DNA from: Lachnospiraceae bacterium
GTDB taxonomy: Bacteria; Bacillota; Clostridia; Lachnospirales; Lachnospiraceae
NCBI GenBank assembly: GCA_022792835.1
Contig: JAAWBT010000003.1
Coordinates: 1-41,180 of the forward strand
DNA length: 41,180 nucleotides
Direction of reading: 5' to 3'
In this document: piece by piece, positions 8,081 through 17,327 of the stretch
How positions within the stretch are numbered: position 1 is the stretch's first letter
Layout: the number at the start of each line of letters is the position of its first letter
The notes under the pieces: model-generated
Databases searched by the model: none
What the model was told of the DNA's origin: nothing
What the model saw: only the letters and a program-made list of their open reading frames with translations
Position numbers and translations under genes: made by a program

Positions 8081-9313
8081 TCAATTGCCGGCCATGAAAT
8101 CAGCCAGGGTAGCTCCTGCATAATACTCTTCAAACATCTCTTCCACATTGTCCTTTGTGATAAAAGTATTGGTCTGGTAAACGATTCCGGGGACTTCCTC
8201 ACCATTTAAGATGTTTACCATCTGCATCAGCGCCAGCCTGGAACCTTCAATGGCAGAATAGCCGGTGGAGCCAAGGACAGAACCGTTGTAAATGCCTTCC
8301 AGAATCACTCTGTCATTGTCCACGGAGGAGAGAAGGATGTCTGTATCAGAGGCAGCGATTGCCTGCATCATTCCGTAGGTGCCAGAGGAGAACAGGCCCC
8401 ATGCGCCCAGCATACCGGGATCTGCCTGAATCTTACCTTCCATTCCGGAATAAAATTCTTCCGGAGCCTCTCCTGTAATCGCTTCGATCTTTACGTCCGG
8501 ATACTCCTCAAATACGCTGAAGAAGCCAAATTCGCGGGTCTGTGCATTGGGATGGGTAAAAGGAAGGGTTCCGTAATAGATATTTCCCTTCATCTCCGTA
8601 TTGCCTGCCTTGAGCGCCTCTAGCAGAGCCTCGCCTGCCAGCCTTCCCTGTTCCACAGCGTCGTACATCACGACCGCATCCACATTGCCTGCATTGGGCG
8701 GAGCGTCGTAGGAAACCACAGGGATCCCGGCCTCCTCCAGAGCATCCAGCGCGTCCTTAATTCCATAGAAATCACAGGGTGAAAGGATTACGCCGTCCAC
8801 TCCCTGGAGGATCCACTGCTCAATGGCCTGGTTCTGGACGTTCTGATCCCAGTTGGCATCGTTGATGAGAAGCTCAATGCCGATTTCTTTTGCCGCTTCC
8901 TGGATTCCTTCCAGATACATGGCTCCCACCTCATCAACCGTGGTATAAGCCGCAAAACCGATGGTGTATTTTTCCTTTGGTTCCGGAAGGGGCACGTCAC
9001 CGCCGCCAAGCCAGTTGACAGAGCCGCCCTTCTGACGGATGGTAATGTCACACTCAATTCCATACTGGGCATAATAATCATTCACATCTGATGCGGTACC
9101 CGCCTCCACCACATACTCAAAGTTGGGATTCTTTTCACCTGCCGCGGCCTTGGTCTCTTCTGCCCCTGTTGTCTCCTCTCCTCCTTTTGTCTCAGCTGCT
9201 GCCTTTGTCTCCGGGACCTTGGTTTCCTTTTTCTCTTCTCCTCCAGAGCCACAGCCTGCCAGAGCCAGCACCATAGCCGCGCCCATCAGTAACGCCAACC
9301 CTTTCTTTTTCAT
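8081..9313 (-). CDS. Sugar ABC transporter solute-binding lipoprotein
   Basis: A 410-residue periplasmic-binding-protein type I (RbsB/Peripla_BP_4) family lipoprotein that captures a sugar outside the membrane for the importer. It has a signal peptide of about 22 residues with lipobox LALAGC, then a Glu/Lys/Ala/Thr-rich linker (repeated ETK motifs, residues about 25-60). The two-lobed sugar-binding domain begins near YTIGFAAYTT, with WILQGVDGVILSP in lobe 1. Start ATG 9313 has GGAGG 6 bases upstream; a TTG at 9319 is less likely. It is the last of three importer genes, downstream of the ATPase and permease. The ligand cannot be read from sequence; the operon suggests a pentose, deoxy-sugar or polyol. 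Confidence 0.93.
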   Translation of the reverse strand: MKKKGLALLMGAAMVLALAGCGSGGEEKKETKVPETKAAAETKGGEETTGAEETKAAAGEKNPNFEYVVEAGTASDVNDYYAQYGIECDITIRQKGGSVNWLGGGDVPLPEPKEKYTIGFAAYTTVDEVGAMYLEGIQEAAKEIGIELLINDANWDQNVQNQAIEQWILQGVDGVILSPCDFYGIKDALDALEEAGIPVVSYDAPPNAGNVDAVVMYDAVEQGRLAGEALLEALKAGNTEMKGNIYYGTLPFTHPNAQTREFGFFSVFEEYPDVKIEAITGEAPEEFYSGMEGKIQADPGMLGAWGLFSSGTYGMMQAIAASDTDILLSSVDNDRVILEGIYNGSVLGSTGYSAIEGSRLALMQMVNILNGEEVPGIVYQTNTFITKDNVEEMFEEYYAGATLADFMAGN

Positions 9314-9373
9314 AGACAACCTCCATTGTTAGAATGAAACACCTCTTGCAACATTGTTTTTATAGAAAGCCTT

Positions 9374-10348
9374 TTAGTGATCCTTTGTGACCACTGTCCG
9401 GTCTTTCAGTACATTATCCAGATAGACTGCAAAGATGATCACAAGCCCCTTCACCAACATCTGATGGTGAGACTGTGCACCCAGCAGGGACATACCGCCG
9501 TTTAAGCTTCCCATAATCAGAACGCCTCCGATGGTTCCCCACATACTGCCGACGCCGCCTGCAATAGCAGTGCCCCCCAGTACGGAGGCCGCGATGGCAT
9601 CCATGGAAAGGGTCTCCCCAAGGTCAGACATTCCGCCATTCATGAGACCGGCCAGGATAAGCCCTGCCAGGCCATAGGCAAAGCCTGCCAGTGCGTTGAC
9701 TACAATCTTATATTGGTTCACACTGACTCCCGCCACCTTCGCCGCTTCCACATTACCCCCGATACATTTTGCGTAGAATCCCAGCTTGGTCTTGTGATAC
9801 AGGAAGTAACTGATCACAAAGAATACCACCATAATTACCACCGGCATGGGTACAATCCCAAATAAAGAACCATTTCCAAAAATAAAGGCAAAGGTCGAAT
9901 TTTTGATGGGAATGGTACGCCCGTTGGAGATGATCATTGCAATGCCCCGGAAAATATTCATGGTGGCAAGCGTTACCAGGAAAGAATTGATCCTCCCGTA
10001 AATGCTGACCAGCGCATTCAATACCCCGCCTGCAACAGCCATGACCATCACAAGAAAGACTGCCGGAGCCAGGCCTACCTTACGGTTTAAAAGGGTTCCC
10101 AAGACCACCCCCACCAGAGCGGCCATAGAACCGCCGGAAAGGTCCAGCTCTCCCATGGTCATAATGAAGGTGATGCCATAGGCAGTCAGCGCCACGTAGC
10201 TCATCCGCTTCAGCATATTCAGCACATTCTTGCTGTTTAAAAAGATCGGATTCAGGCATGTAAACACAATGACCAGTACGATCAGGATCAGAATCGTTCT
10301 GTATTTAATAAAAAACTGTACAAAGCCGGAACGTTTTGTTGATTTCAT
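9374..10348 (-). CDS. Sugar ABC transporter permease (RbsC-like)
   Basis: A 324-residue integral membrane protein of the RbsC/XylH/AraH family with about 8-10 hydrophobic segments. Typical family segments are TMGELDLSGGSMAAL near residue 65 and IAASVLGGTAIAGGVGSMWGT near 245. It forms the channel of the sugar importer with the neighbouring ATPase and lipoprotein, 27 and 60 bases away. No unusual features. Confidence 0.94.
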   Translation of the reverse strand: MKSTKRSGFVQFFIKYRTILILIVLVIVFTCLNPIFLNSKNVLNMLKRMSYVALTAYGITFIMTMGELDLSGGSMAALVGVVLGTLLNRKVGLAPAVFLVMVMAVAGGVLNALVSIYGRINSFLVTLATMNIFRGIAMIISNGRTIPIKNSTFAFIFGNGSLFGIVPMPVVIMVVFFVISYFLYHKTKLGFYAKCIGGNVEAAKVAGVSVNQYKIVVNALAGFAYGLAGLILAGLMNGGMSDLGETLSMDAIAASVLGGTAIAGGVGSMWGTIGGVLIMGSLNGGMSLLGAQSHHQMLVKGLVIIFAVYLDNVLKDRTVVTKDH

Positions 10349-10375
10349 ATTGTCTCCTCCTCTTCATCCCTGCTT

Positions 10376-11863
10376 CTATGAGGTTGTTGCCAGACTCATT
10401 ACCAATTCCTGGCTGATCTCCTCCCTGCCGATGATTCCCCGCATCCTTCCGCTGTTCATAACAAGGATGTTGTCCGCCACACTGATCAGTTCAGGCAGCT
10501 CAGAGGAAACCATGATGATGGATACTCCTTCTTTTACCAGACCTGCCATGATCTTATAGATTTCTGCCTTCGCGCCGATGTCAATTCCTCTTGTGGGCTC
10601 ATCAAATAAAATGATCTTCGGTTTGATATCCAGCCATTTACCCAGGGCCACCTTCTGCTGATTTCCGCCAGAGAGGGTCTGTACCGGCAGGCCCATGGTA
10701 GAAATGCGGATGTTAAGAGCCTCTCTCTGTCCCTGCGCCAGCTCCTTAAGCCGTTTAAAATCAAGGAAACCTCCTTTTGTACTCCCTTTCGCATTCAGCA
10801 TACTGAGATTGTCCAGAATGGGAAGGCAGAGGACCAGGCCGGTCTTCTTTCGGTCTTCCGTCACAAAAGCCATTCCCCGTTTGATGGCCTGCTTTGGAGT
10901 TGTAGGTACATACTCTTCACCAAAAAGCCAGATTTTGCCGCCTGTCATGGGGCGGACACCGAAGATCGTCTCCAGCACCTCCGTCCGTTTGGATCCCACC
11001 AGACCTCCGAATCCGAAAATCTCCCCCTTGTGGACTTCAAACGAGATATCTGTAAATACATCGGAACACATATTCTCCACTTTGAGAACCACTTCTCCCA
11101 GTTCGACCCTCTCTTTTGTATAGGCATCCTCCAGCTTCCTGCCCACCATCATTGCGATCAGCTCTTCCTCTGTGACCGCCTCATTTTTCACGGTGTCAAT
11201 CTGGTTCCCGTCCCGGAGAACGGTGATCCTGTCCGCGATGCGGGCAATTTCCTGGAGCCGGTGGGAGATGTAGATAATCGTCACCCCCTCATCCCGAAGC
11301 TGCTCCACGATCTCCAAAAGCCGTTCCGAATCTTTATGGGAAATGGAAGAAGTCGGCTCATCCATGATAATCACCTTCGCATCCGCACTGATGGCTTTGC
11401 CGATCTCCACGATCTGCTGTTCTGCGATGGAGAGGTTCCTCACCATCTCATCCGGTGAGATATCTGAACCCAGCCTTTTTAAAACCTTCTCTGCAATCTC
11501 CTTAAACTGCTTCCTCTTTAACAGGAAGCCTTTCAACTGGTCCTGCTTGTCGATCACAATGTTTTCCGCCACCGTCATGTCTTTGCACAGGGTAAGCTCC
11601 TGATAAATGGTATGGATCCCTGCATCCTTTGGCTGTTTCGGACCGGCAAACTCTTTCCGTTCCCCCTCCACGTAGATTTCACCGCCCTTGTCCGGGTGGT
11701 GGTATCCGCTGATGATCTTGATCAGGGTGGACTTCCCCGCACCATTTTCACCCAGAAGGACGTGAACCTCTCCTTTTTCCAACTGAAGATTAACCCCTCT
11801 GAGAACGTTGACACCGGAAAATGTTTTGCCAATATTTTTTAATTCCAATATGTATTGCGCCAA
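10376..11863 (-). CDS. Sugar ABC transporter ATP-binding protein, double NBD (RbsA/MglA-like)
   Basis: A 495-residue ATPase with two fused nucleotide-binding domains, the usual size for RbsA/XylG. Domain 1 has Walker A GENGAGKST (residues 38-46), a signature-like LSIAEQQIVE and Walker B VIIMDEPTSS. Domain 2 has a degenerate Walker A (GGLVGSKRTE), a good LSGGNQQKV signature and ILFDEPTRGID. This asymmetry is normal for the family. It energises the importer with the next two genes. It starts 30 bases after the FGGY kinase gene. Confidence 0.95.
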   Translation of the reverse strand: MAQYILELKNIGKTFSGVNVLRGVNLQLEKGEVHVLLGENGAGKSTLIKIISGYHHPDKGGEIYVEGERKEFAGPKQPKDAGIHTIYQELTLCKDMTVAENIVIDKQDQLKGFLLKRKQFKEIAEKVLKRLGSDISPDEMVRNLSIAEQQIVEIGKAISADAKVIIMDEPTSSISHKDSERLLEIVEQLRDEGVTIIYISHRLQEIARIADRITVLRDGNQIDTVKNEAVTEEELIAMMVGRKLEDAYTKERVELGEVVLKVENMCSDVFTDISFEVHKGEIFGFGGLVGSKRTEVLETIFGVRPMTGGKIWLFGEEYVPTTPKQAIKRGMAFVTEDRKKTGLVLCLPILDNLSMLNAKGSTKGGFLDFKRLKELAQGQREALNIRISTMGLPVQTLSGGNQQKVALGKWLDIKPKIILFDEPTRGIDIGAKAEIYKIMAGLVKEGVSIIMVSSELPELISVADNILVMNSGRMRGIIGREEISQELVMSLATTS

Positions 11864-11893
11864 CCTCTTTTCCTCCTTCTCCCCTACAAAACA

Positions 11894-13396
11894 CTACTGC
11901 TCCATCTCGTGGATTCCATAAGCCAGCTTTCTGTATGTCTCATATGATTTTTCGAATTTCTCCGTACTTTCCGGATCCGGCACAAAAATTTTTTCTTTCC
12001 CGTCTATGTACCTCTTGATCTCCCCAGGGTGCTTCATCACACCCTGGGCAATGGCTGCATAGACTGCAGCCCCCATGGCTGCCCCTTCTGTCATACTACA
12101 TTTGATGATCCTTTTCCCCGTAATGTTTGCCTTGAGCTGCAACTGTCTGTCAATGGCAGAGCCGCCGCCCACTGCCCGCAGGGTGTCGATATGGATTCCA
12201 GCTTTCTCGTATGCCTCCAACTGCATTTTCACCTCATAGGCCAGCCCCTCCACCAGAGCCCGTCCGATGTCTGCCCGCTCCGTGTCCGTGGTCAGCCCGT
12301 AGATGGCCCCCCTGGCTCCTGCATCAAAGAACGGGTTCCCACTGCCTGAGAAATGAGGAAGGAGGAATAAACTGCCCGGTTCTTTCTCATCCATGGTCCT
12401 TTGCATATACTCGTAGAAATTGAGGCCCTTCTCTTTACACATGGCATAATCGTCCGGCACAATCTGATCCCGGTACCATCTGGTGATGCAGCCTGCCGTC
12501 AGATTCACGGAAAAGGTCACATAATCCTCGTAGCCAATGTAGCAGGGAAATGCCTGATCGCACAATTCCATGGATGTGTTGCATTCTTTCAAAGTTGCGA
12601 CAACCCCCTCAATGGTCCCCGCGATGTCCACGGCTGTTGCCGGCTCCTTTTCATCCAGCCCTGCCCCCACAGCGGAACAAACCATATCGTGGCCGCCCAC
12701 TGCAACCAGGACCGGTTTCGGGAAACCAAGTTCTTCACACATTTCCTGAGAAAGCATTCCTGCCCTGCTCCCGGATTTTGCGGCCGCCGGAAGTTTGTCC
12801 ATGGAGATGGGCACTTTCTTGCAGATCTCCTCTGACCAGGCTTTTTTCCGGATATCGAACAGCATGGTGCGGGAAAGTTCCGAGTAGCTGGCAATGGGAG
12901 GAAGGCCAAGCTTCTGGACAATGAAATCCTCAAAGGTCCCCCACCTGGCAGTCTTTTCGAAAATCTCCGGCTCGTTCTCTCTGATCCAGAGAATCTTTGC
13001 CAGGCTTCCGATAAAAAGCGGCGGCATCCCGTTGATCTGGTAGAATGCTTCTTTCCCGAATTCCTCCACAAACTGGGCGATCTCCTCCCCGCCCCGCGGG
13101 TCAAAATCAATGATCGCATAAGTCCTGTGGCAGTTTCCGTCCTGATCCAGCGGAATGATCACATCCCCGATGGCAGATACGGCCAGCGCCGTCACCGCCT
13201 CGTCTGTCTTCCCATTGACCTCCCGGATGACTTCCCGGATATTTTTCCAGACAAGCTCCGGCTCAATCTCCATCAGGCCTCCTCCCGGGAAATGGGTGGG
13301 ATATTCCCGGTAAGCCTGGCACACCATGTTCCAGGACTCATCAAAGATCACTGCCTTACAGCCGGAAGTTCCCATGTCAACGCCCAAAAAAACCAT
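11894..13396 (-). CDS. FGGY-family carbohydrate kinase
   Basis: A 500-residue kinase of the xylulokinase/gluconokinase group that transfers phosphate from ATP to a ketose, polyol or related sugar. The N-terminal LGVDMGTSGCKAVIFDE phosphate-binding strand-turn, the central VAVGGHDMVCSAVGAG segment and the C-terminal AVGGGSAIDRQLQLKANITG FGGY signature region are present. Start ATG 13396 has GGGAGG about 7 bases upstream; an in-frame extension to 13441 lacks an RBS. It sits between the class II aldolase and the ABC importer. That order fits import, phosphorylation, then aldol cleavage. Substrate specificity is not readable by eye. Confidence 0.93.
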   Translation of the reverse strand: MVFLGVDMGTSGCKAVIFDESWNMVCQAYREYPTHFPGGGLMEIEPELVWKNIREVIREVNGKTDEAVTALAVSAIGDVIIPLDQDGNCHRTYAIIDFDPRGGEEIAQFVEEFGKEAFYQINGMPPLFIGSLAKILWIRENEPEIFEKTARWGTFEDFIVQKLGLPPIASYSELSRTMLFDIRKKAWSEEICKKVPISMDKLPAAAKSGSRAGMLSQEMCEELGFPKPVLVAVGGHDMVCSAVGAGLDEKEPATAVDIAGTIEGVVATLKECNTSMELCDQAFPCYIGYEDYVTFSVNLTAGCITRWYRDQIVPDDYAMCKEKGLNFYEYMQRTMDEKEPGSLFLLPHFSGSGNPFFDAGARGAIYGLTTDTERADIGRALVEGLAYEVKMQLEAYEKAGIHIDTLRAVGGGSAIDRQLQLKANITGKRIIKCSMTEGAAMGAAVYAAIAQGVMKHPGEIKRYIDGKEKIFVPDPESTEKFEKSYETYRKLAYGIHEMEQ

Positions 13397-13437
13397 ACTC
13401 TTTCCTCCCTTCTTTCTCTTCTCTCCCCCTTCAGGGG

Positions 13438-14415
13438 TCAAAGGTTTTTATCCCAGTATCCGCCCGTGGGATGATAGCCGGGATTTAATGCCGGAAGAGA
13501 CGGGTATTCAGGCCCCGGATCTGTATTGGGCGGAATCTCCTCACCGGCTTTCCTTCCACCGTATCTTCCTGTACTCATAAACATCCGCATACAATCTGCC
13601 TCAGCTTTTGCAAAGCCGTCTGTCACAGACCGGACCAAATCCGGAATATCAAAGTTTCCTGTATAATCCGGGTGATTCCGGATGTAATCTTTGGCGTTTT
13701 CCTTACCCACATGGCACATTTCTGTGTAGATACAGATCTTGGTGATGCCAAGCTGGATGCTCCTTCGGATATGATCTTCAGGGATCCCCGTCCCGCCGTG
13801 AAGCGTCAGATGGCAGTTGTAAGCCATCAGCGCGCGCCGGATCTCTGAGAGCCTTTCAAAGTCCAGCTTAGGGGTTCCCTTATAGAATCCGTGGGCATTC
13901 CCCACGGCAACCGCCAGAATGTCGATCCCCGTCCTTGCCACAAAATCTCTCGCCTGGTCCGGGTCAGTCATGGTCTCCTTGATGTCTATAAAGCTGGAGC
14001 CCAGGGCCCCAAGCTCCCCTTCCACGGCAGCGCCGAACTTATGACCTATCTCCACAGCCATTCTGGTGTTTCTCACATTTTCCTCATAGGGCAGTTTGGA
14101 ACCGTCGTACATGACGGAAGTAAAACCGGCCTTACATGCCCGTTCCACCTGGTCTAAGTCAAGGCCGTGGCTTAAATGGATTCCCACCGGCACCTTCGCC
14201 TGTTTTGCTGCCCTCGCGGTGACCAGCACATAATCCTCAAAATTTACATACTGCTCAATCACGCCTGGTTCCACCATAAGGATCGGTGAACCGAGTCTCT
14301 CTGCCTCCCTGATTAACGCTGCCGGCTGGTCCAGTCCGTTGATGTTAAAGGCACCGACTGCATATTGTCCCCGTTCGCAGTCCCGCAAAATATCTAATGT
14401 CTTGCAAAGCGGCAT
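13438..14415 (-). CDS. Class II fructose/tagatose-bisphosphate aldolase family protein with altered active site
   Basis: A 325-residue (beta/alpha)8 zinc aldolase relative, longer than GatY/KbaY (about 285). The zinc ligands are all present: H83 in HLSHG, H175 in NAHGFYKG and H206 in LHGGTG, as are VEGELG and the YKG phosphate-site motif. The usual HLDHG is here HLSHG, so the catalytic Asp82 of the family is Ser82. Family members cleave ketose (bis)phosphates to dihydroxyacetone phosphate plus an aldehyde. The C-terminal tail of about 40 residues (after GRYGG) is Pro/Gly-rich. No encapsulation-peptide-like helix is seen at the N-terminus, so it probably acts in the cytosol. An aldehyde it released could feed the BMC; that is inference, and activity itself is uncertain without the Asp. 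Confidence 0.88.
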   Translation of the reverse strand: MPLCKTLDILRDCERGQYAVGAFNINGLDQPAALIREAERLGSPILMVEPGVIEQYVNFEDYVLVTARAAKQAKVPVGIHLSHGLDLDQVERACKAGFTSVMYDGSKLPYEENVRNTRMAVEIGHKFGAAVEGELGALGSSFIDIKETMTDPDQARDFVARTGIDILAVAVGNAHGFYKGTPKLDFERLSEIRRALMAYNCHLTLHGGTGIPEDHIRRSIQLGITKICIYTEMCHVGKENAKDYIRNHPDYTGNFDIPDLVRSVTDGFAKAEADCMRMFMSTGRYGGRKAGEEIPPNTDPGPEYPSLPALNPGYHPTGGYWDKNL

Positions 14416-14429
14416 TCTCTTTTACCTCC

Positions 14430-15473
14430 TTATCGTCTCATGTTCTGGAATACTTCCGGGTTCACCACCGGTTTTGGCATCCCGCCTGCAAAATAGAGAA
14501 GCAGGTCATTTACCAGCATGACAGACTGCAGGTAGATCACATCCCGCCCTGCGCCTGCAATGTGAGGCGTCAGGACTACGTTTGGATAGCTGAAGTATTC
14601 GTCGTCACGTTTGATGGGCTCCTGGTGGAATACATCCAGGGCGAGGCCGCCCAGCTTTCCGCTCCGTAAGGCTTCTCTTAACGCTTCCTCTTTAACAAGA
14701 CCGGCCCTTGCATTGTTGATCAGATAGACACCGTCTTTCATCATGTCAAACTGTTCTTTTCCAATCATTCCTTTATTGGAATCTGTCACCTTTGCATGGA
14801 AGGTGATGATGTCCGCATTCCTGAGAAGCTCATTTAATTCCACTTTCTGGCAGTCAGCAGCCTCAATCACTTCTGCTTTCTGATAAGGGTCATAGACCAT
14901 CACATTCATGCCAAAGCCCAGGGCTCTTCTGGCAACCTGCTTTCCCACCGTGCCAAAGCCCACAAGGCCGATGGTCTTCCCCTCCATCTCAATCCCCTTT
15001 CTGGACTGCCAGGGTCCTTCTGCGTTCATATCCCAGATCACGTCCTTGTCACTGCCAAAGTCTCCTGCCGGCGCAGTGAAGACGCCTCTTCTCAGCTCTT
15101 CATCGGCCCGGGCGATCTTCCTTGTAAGCGTGAGGATCTGGCCGAAGGTGAAGTCCGCCACAGGAAGAGCCTCGCGGCCAAAAGTAAAAAATACGGGAAT
15201 CCCTTTTTTCGTGGCATAGTCCACGTCGATATTGGCTCTGGGACCGCCCCGAATGGAAGAAATCACTTTCAGGCGGGTCTGGTCAATCACCTTTTTTGTC
15301 ACTTCTTCATAGCCGACAATCAGAACATCTGCATTCCCGATCTCTTTGATCAGCTCCTCTTCGTTCAGGATCTCACTGGTGTATCCCCAGCCCCCTGTCC
15401 GGACCGTATGTCCCGCGGCTTTCAGAGTTTCGATTCCATCCTGCGAAAAATCCGCACAAATATATATCTCCAA
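14430..15473 (-). CDS. D-isomer-specific 2-hydroxyacid dehydrogenase
   Basis: A 347-residue NAD(P)-dependent enzyme of the D-lactate / phosphoglycerate dehydrogenase family. The Rossmann motif GLVGFGTVGKQVA lies near residue 170. The catalytic triad is seen as Arg in NNARAGLV, Glu in FHQEP and His in LTPHIAGAG. It would interconvert a 2-oxoacid or related carbonyl and a D-2-hydroxyacid. It lies in the BMC-linked operon, 14 bases before the aldolase gene. It could oxidise a sugar acid or reduce a glyoxylate- or hydroxypyruvate-like product; neither is shown. RBS AGGAGG is close before the ATG. No N-terminal encapsulation helix. Confidence 0.9.
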   Translation of the reverse strand: MEIYICADFSQDGIETLKAAGHTVRTGGWGYTSEILNEEELIKEIGNADVLIVGYEEVTKKVIDQTRLKVISSIRGGPRANIDVDYATKKGIPVFFTFGREALPVADFTFGQILTLTRKIARADEELRRGVFTAPAGDFGSDKDVIWDMNAEGPWQSRKGIEMEGKTIGLVGFGTVGKQVARRALGFGMNVMVYDPYQKAEVIEAADCQKVELNELLRNADIITFHAKVTDSNKGMIGKEQFDMMKDGVYLINNARAGLVKEEALREALRSGKLGGLALDVFHQEPIKRDDEYFSYPNVVLTPHIAGAGRDVIYLQSVMLVNDLLLYFAGGMPKPVVNPEVFQNMRR

Positions 15474-15510
15474 AATCCATTACCTCCTGTTCCGTCTAAA
15501 TAGCCCCTCA

Positions 15511-16584
15511 TCAGTCCTCAGGATATAAAATCACCTTCATGCTCTTTCTGTCACGGTAGAGCTTGATTGCCTCCCGGTACTGGGAAAGAGGGAGTCTGTG
15601 GGAAATGATGCTCTTGTTATCCCATTTTCCTGCCTTAATCAAATTGAAGACACTTCTCCAAGATACCCAGTCATAACCAAAATGGCCTTTCAGGGCAACC
15701 GCTTTATCTACAATGGGGTCTAAGGTCACACCGTAGGGCCTTGCGTCATAGCCGATCTTTACGATGGTTCCTGCAGGACGGACAATCTCAACGGCCTGTC
15801 CTAACACCGGATTCACACCTGCCGCATCTGCTACCACCGCAACCCCCTCTCCCTCTGTGATCTCCATGACCGTTTCGATCATATTGCACTTATCACTCAT
15901 GACGATATCTGTGGCGCCGCATCGTTTGGCCAGTTCAAACCGGTCCCCGTCCGCCTCCAGCCCGATGGCAATGATCTTGGCTGCGCCGGCCGCCCTTGCC
16001 GCCTGGATGCTGAACTGTCCCAGAGTCCCAAGGCCGAATACTGCACAGTACTCGCCGGGCATAAGCTTCGCCTCCTGTACCACTGCCATAAATCCGTTGC
16101 AGGCAGGATCCATGACTGCCGCCTCGTCAAAGGTCATACAGTCTGGGATCCGCATCAGGCTGTTGGGAAATACCGCCAGAGTCTTTCCGAGGATCTTCAC
16201 GTATTTGGTCCAGCCGCCGTCCATGCCATATCCGATTCCCAGCCGTTCGGGACAAGACAGATAATCCGCTGTGCCACAGGCGTAGCATTCACCGCAGGCA
16301 GTTCCCGTATTGTCGGAAACCACCCGGTCCCCCACCTTCCATTTGGTCACGTTTTTTCCGGTTTTTGCGACCACGCCGGCAAATTCATGGCCCAAAATCA
16401 CCGGCGGGAACAAAATGTTTTCATGATGTCCGTCAAAAAATGCAATGTCAGAGCCACAGACACCTGCCGCCTTCACTTCCACCAGAATATCGTCGTCGCC
16501 GATCACTGGAATTGGAACGTCCCGCAGTTCCATCTTGTCCACGCCATGCTCATATTTCACAACAGCTTTCATTGTTTCTGCCAT
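15511..16584 (-). CDS. Zinc-dependent medium-chain alcohol/polyol dehydrogenase
   Basis: A 357-residue MDR enzyme of the sorbitol/xylitol/threonine dehydrogenase type. Catalytic zinc residues are C43 (GVCGSD) and H66-E67 (GHEFAG). The structural zinc cysteines are C97, C100, C103 and C111. The nucleotide-binding motif is GLGTLGQFSIQAA near residue 175. It likely oxidises a sugar alcohol or secondary alcohol with NAD. Start ATG 16584 has GGAGG close upstream; the longer frame to 16608 lacks one. It begins only 4 bases after the GntR gene, so the two are translationally linked. It has no encapsulation-like extension and so is probably cytosolic, unlike the lumenal alcohol dehydrogenases of Pdu and Eut compartments. 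Confidence 0.93.
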   Translation of the reverse strand: MAETMKAVVKYEHGVDKMELRDVPIPVIGDDDILVEVKAAGVCGSDIAFFDGHHENILFPPVILGHEFAGVVAKTGKNVTKWKVGDRVVSDNTGTACGECYACGTADYLSCPERLGIGYGMDGGWTKYVKILGKTLAVFPNSLMRIPDCMTFDEAAVMDPACNGFMAVVQEAKLMPGEYCAVFGLGTLGQFSIQAARAAGAAKIIAIGLEADGDRFELAKRCGATDIVMSDKCNMIETVMEITEGEGVAVVADAAGVNPVLGQAVEIVRPAGTIVKIGYDARPYGVTLDPIVDKAVALKGHFGYDWVSWRSVFNLIKAGKWDNKSIISHRLPLSQYREAIKLYRDRKSMKVILYPED

Positions 16585-16588
16585 ACTG

Positions 16589-17299
16589 TTACCTCCTCCT
16601 GTTTGCAATAAATTTGAATTTGTCCGCTCTCAGGCACTCTTCCGCATAGATGATCGGGTTGCAGTACATATCTTGCACTCTCACCTTGAACTTTAAAAGC
16701 GGCGTATACATGGGTACCTCCAGCATTCCCGCCAGTTCTTCGTCTGCAGCCACCGGGACGATCTCTGTCATACACTGTCCAATCTCGATTTTGCAGGTTT
16801 CTTCCACAAAACCGTACAGGGAAACCTCCTCATCCGTGACCTGCAGGAAATGACTGGCCAGCTGCGGCGCCAGATAATCCAGTGAATAGACAACCGGGAT
16901 ATCATCAGCCAGACGGATCCGTTCACAGACCATCACGTCGGAGTCCTCCGATATGTCCAGCCCTTCTGCCACGTCCCGCCCCGCCTTCACCAGCTTTTTC
17001 TGGAACAGGGAGGTGCTGCAGACATAGCCGTTGTCCTCGATCATTTCCGTCACGCTCTTGTTCAGATTCAGGAAATTCGCCATGTAATGATAATCAAAAG
17101 TTACAAAGGTCCCCTTTCCCTGAATGGCAGAGACAACCCCCTCCTGTTTTAATGCATTCATTGCTTCCCTCAAGGTCAGCCTGCTGATTCCCAGAATCTC
17201 TGCCAGTTCTGTCTCAGCCGGAAACCGGTCTCCTCTTTTCATCTTGTTTTCTGTAATATACTGAAGAAGTCTTTTACTGGAATCCTTATATGCATGCAC
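16589..17299 (-). CDS. GntR-family transcriptional regulator (HutC/UTRA type)
   Basis: A 236-residue regulator. The N-terminal winged helix-turn-helix has the FPAETELAEILGISRLTLREA recognition region (about residues 26-46) and the wing GKGTFV. A C-terminal UTRA ligand-binding domain follows (about 80-235; MVCERIRLADDIPVVYSLDYL). UTRA domains sense sugar phosphates or related metabolites. The start is GTG 17299, with AGGAGGGG about 7 bases upstream. It sits inside the operon between the shell/cargo genes and the sugar-catabolic genes. It is the best candidate to control the whole locus; the repeated TCAGATGA sites near the operon promoter are possible operators (inference). Confidence 0.92.
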   Translation of the reverse strand: MHAYKDSSKRLLQYITENKMKRGDRFPAETELAEILGISRLTLREAMNALKQEGVVSAIQGKGTFVTFDYHYMANFLNLNKSVTEMIEDNGYVCSTSLFQKKLVKAGRDVAEGLDISEDSDVMVCERIRLADDIPVVYSLDYLAPQLASHFLQVTDEEVSLYGFVEETCKIEIGQCMTEIVPVAADEELAGMLEVPMYTPLLKFKVRVQDMYCNPIIYAEECLRADKFKFIANRRR

Positions 17300-17327
17300 G
17301 TATCTTCCCCTCCTGTCCGGAGGAGCT

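Noticed and set aside
13438..14415. C-terminal tail of the class II aldolase as an encapsulation peptide
   Set aside because: The tail is Pro/Gly-rich without an amphipathic helix, unlike the three clear targeting helices in this operon.
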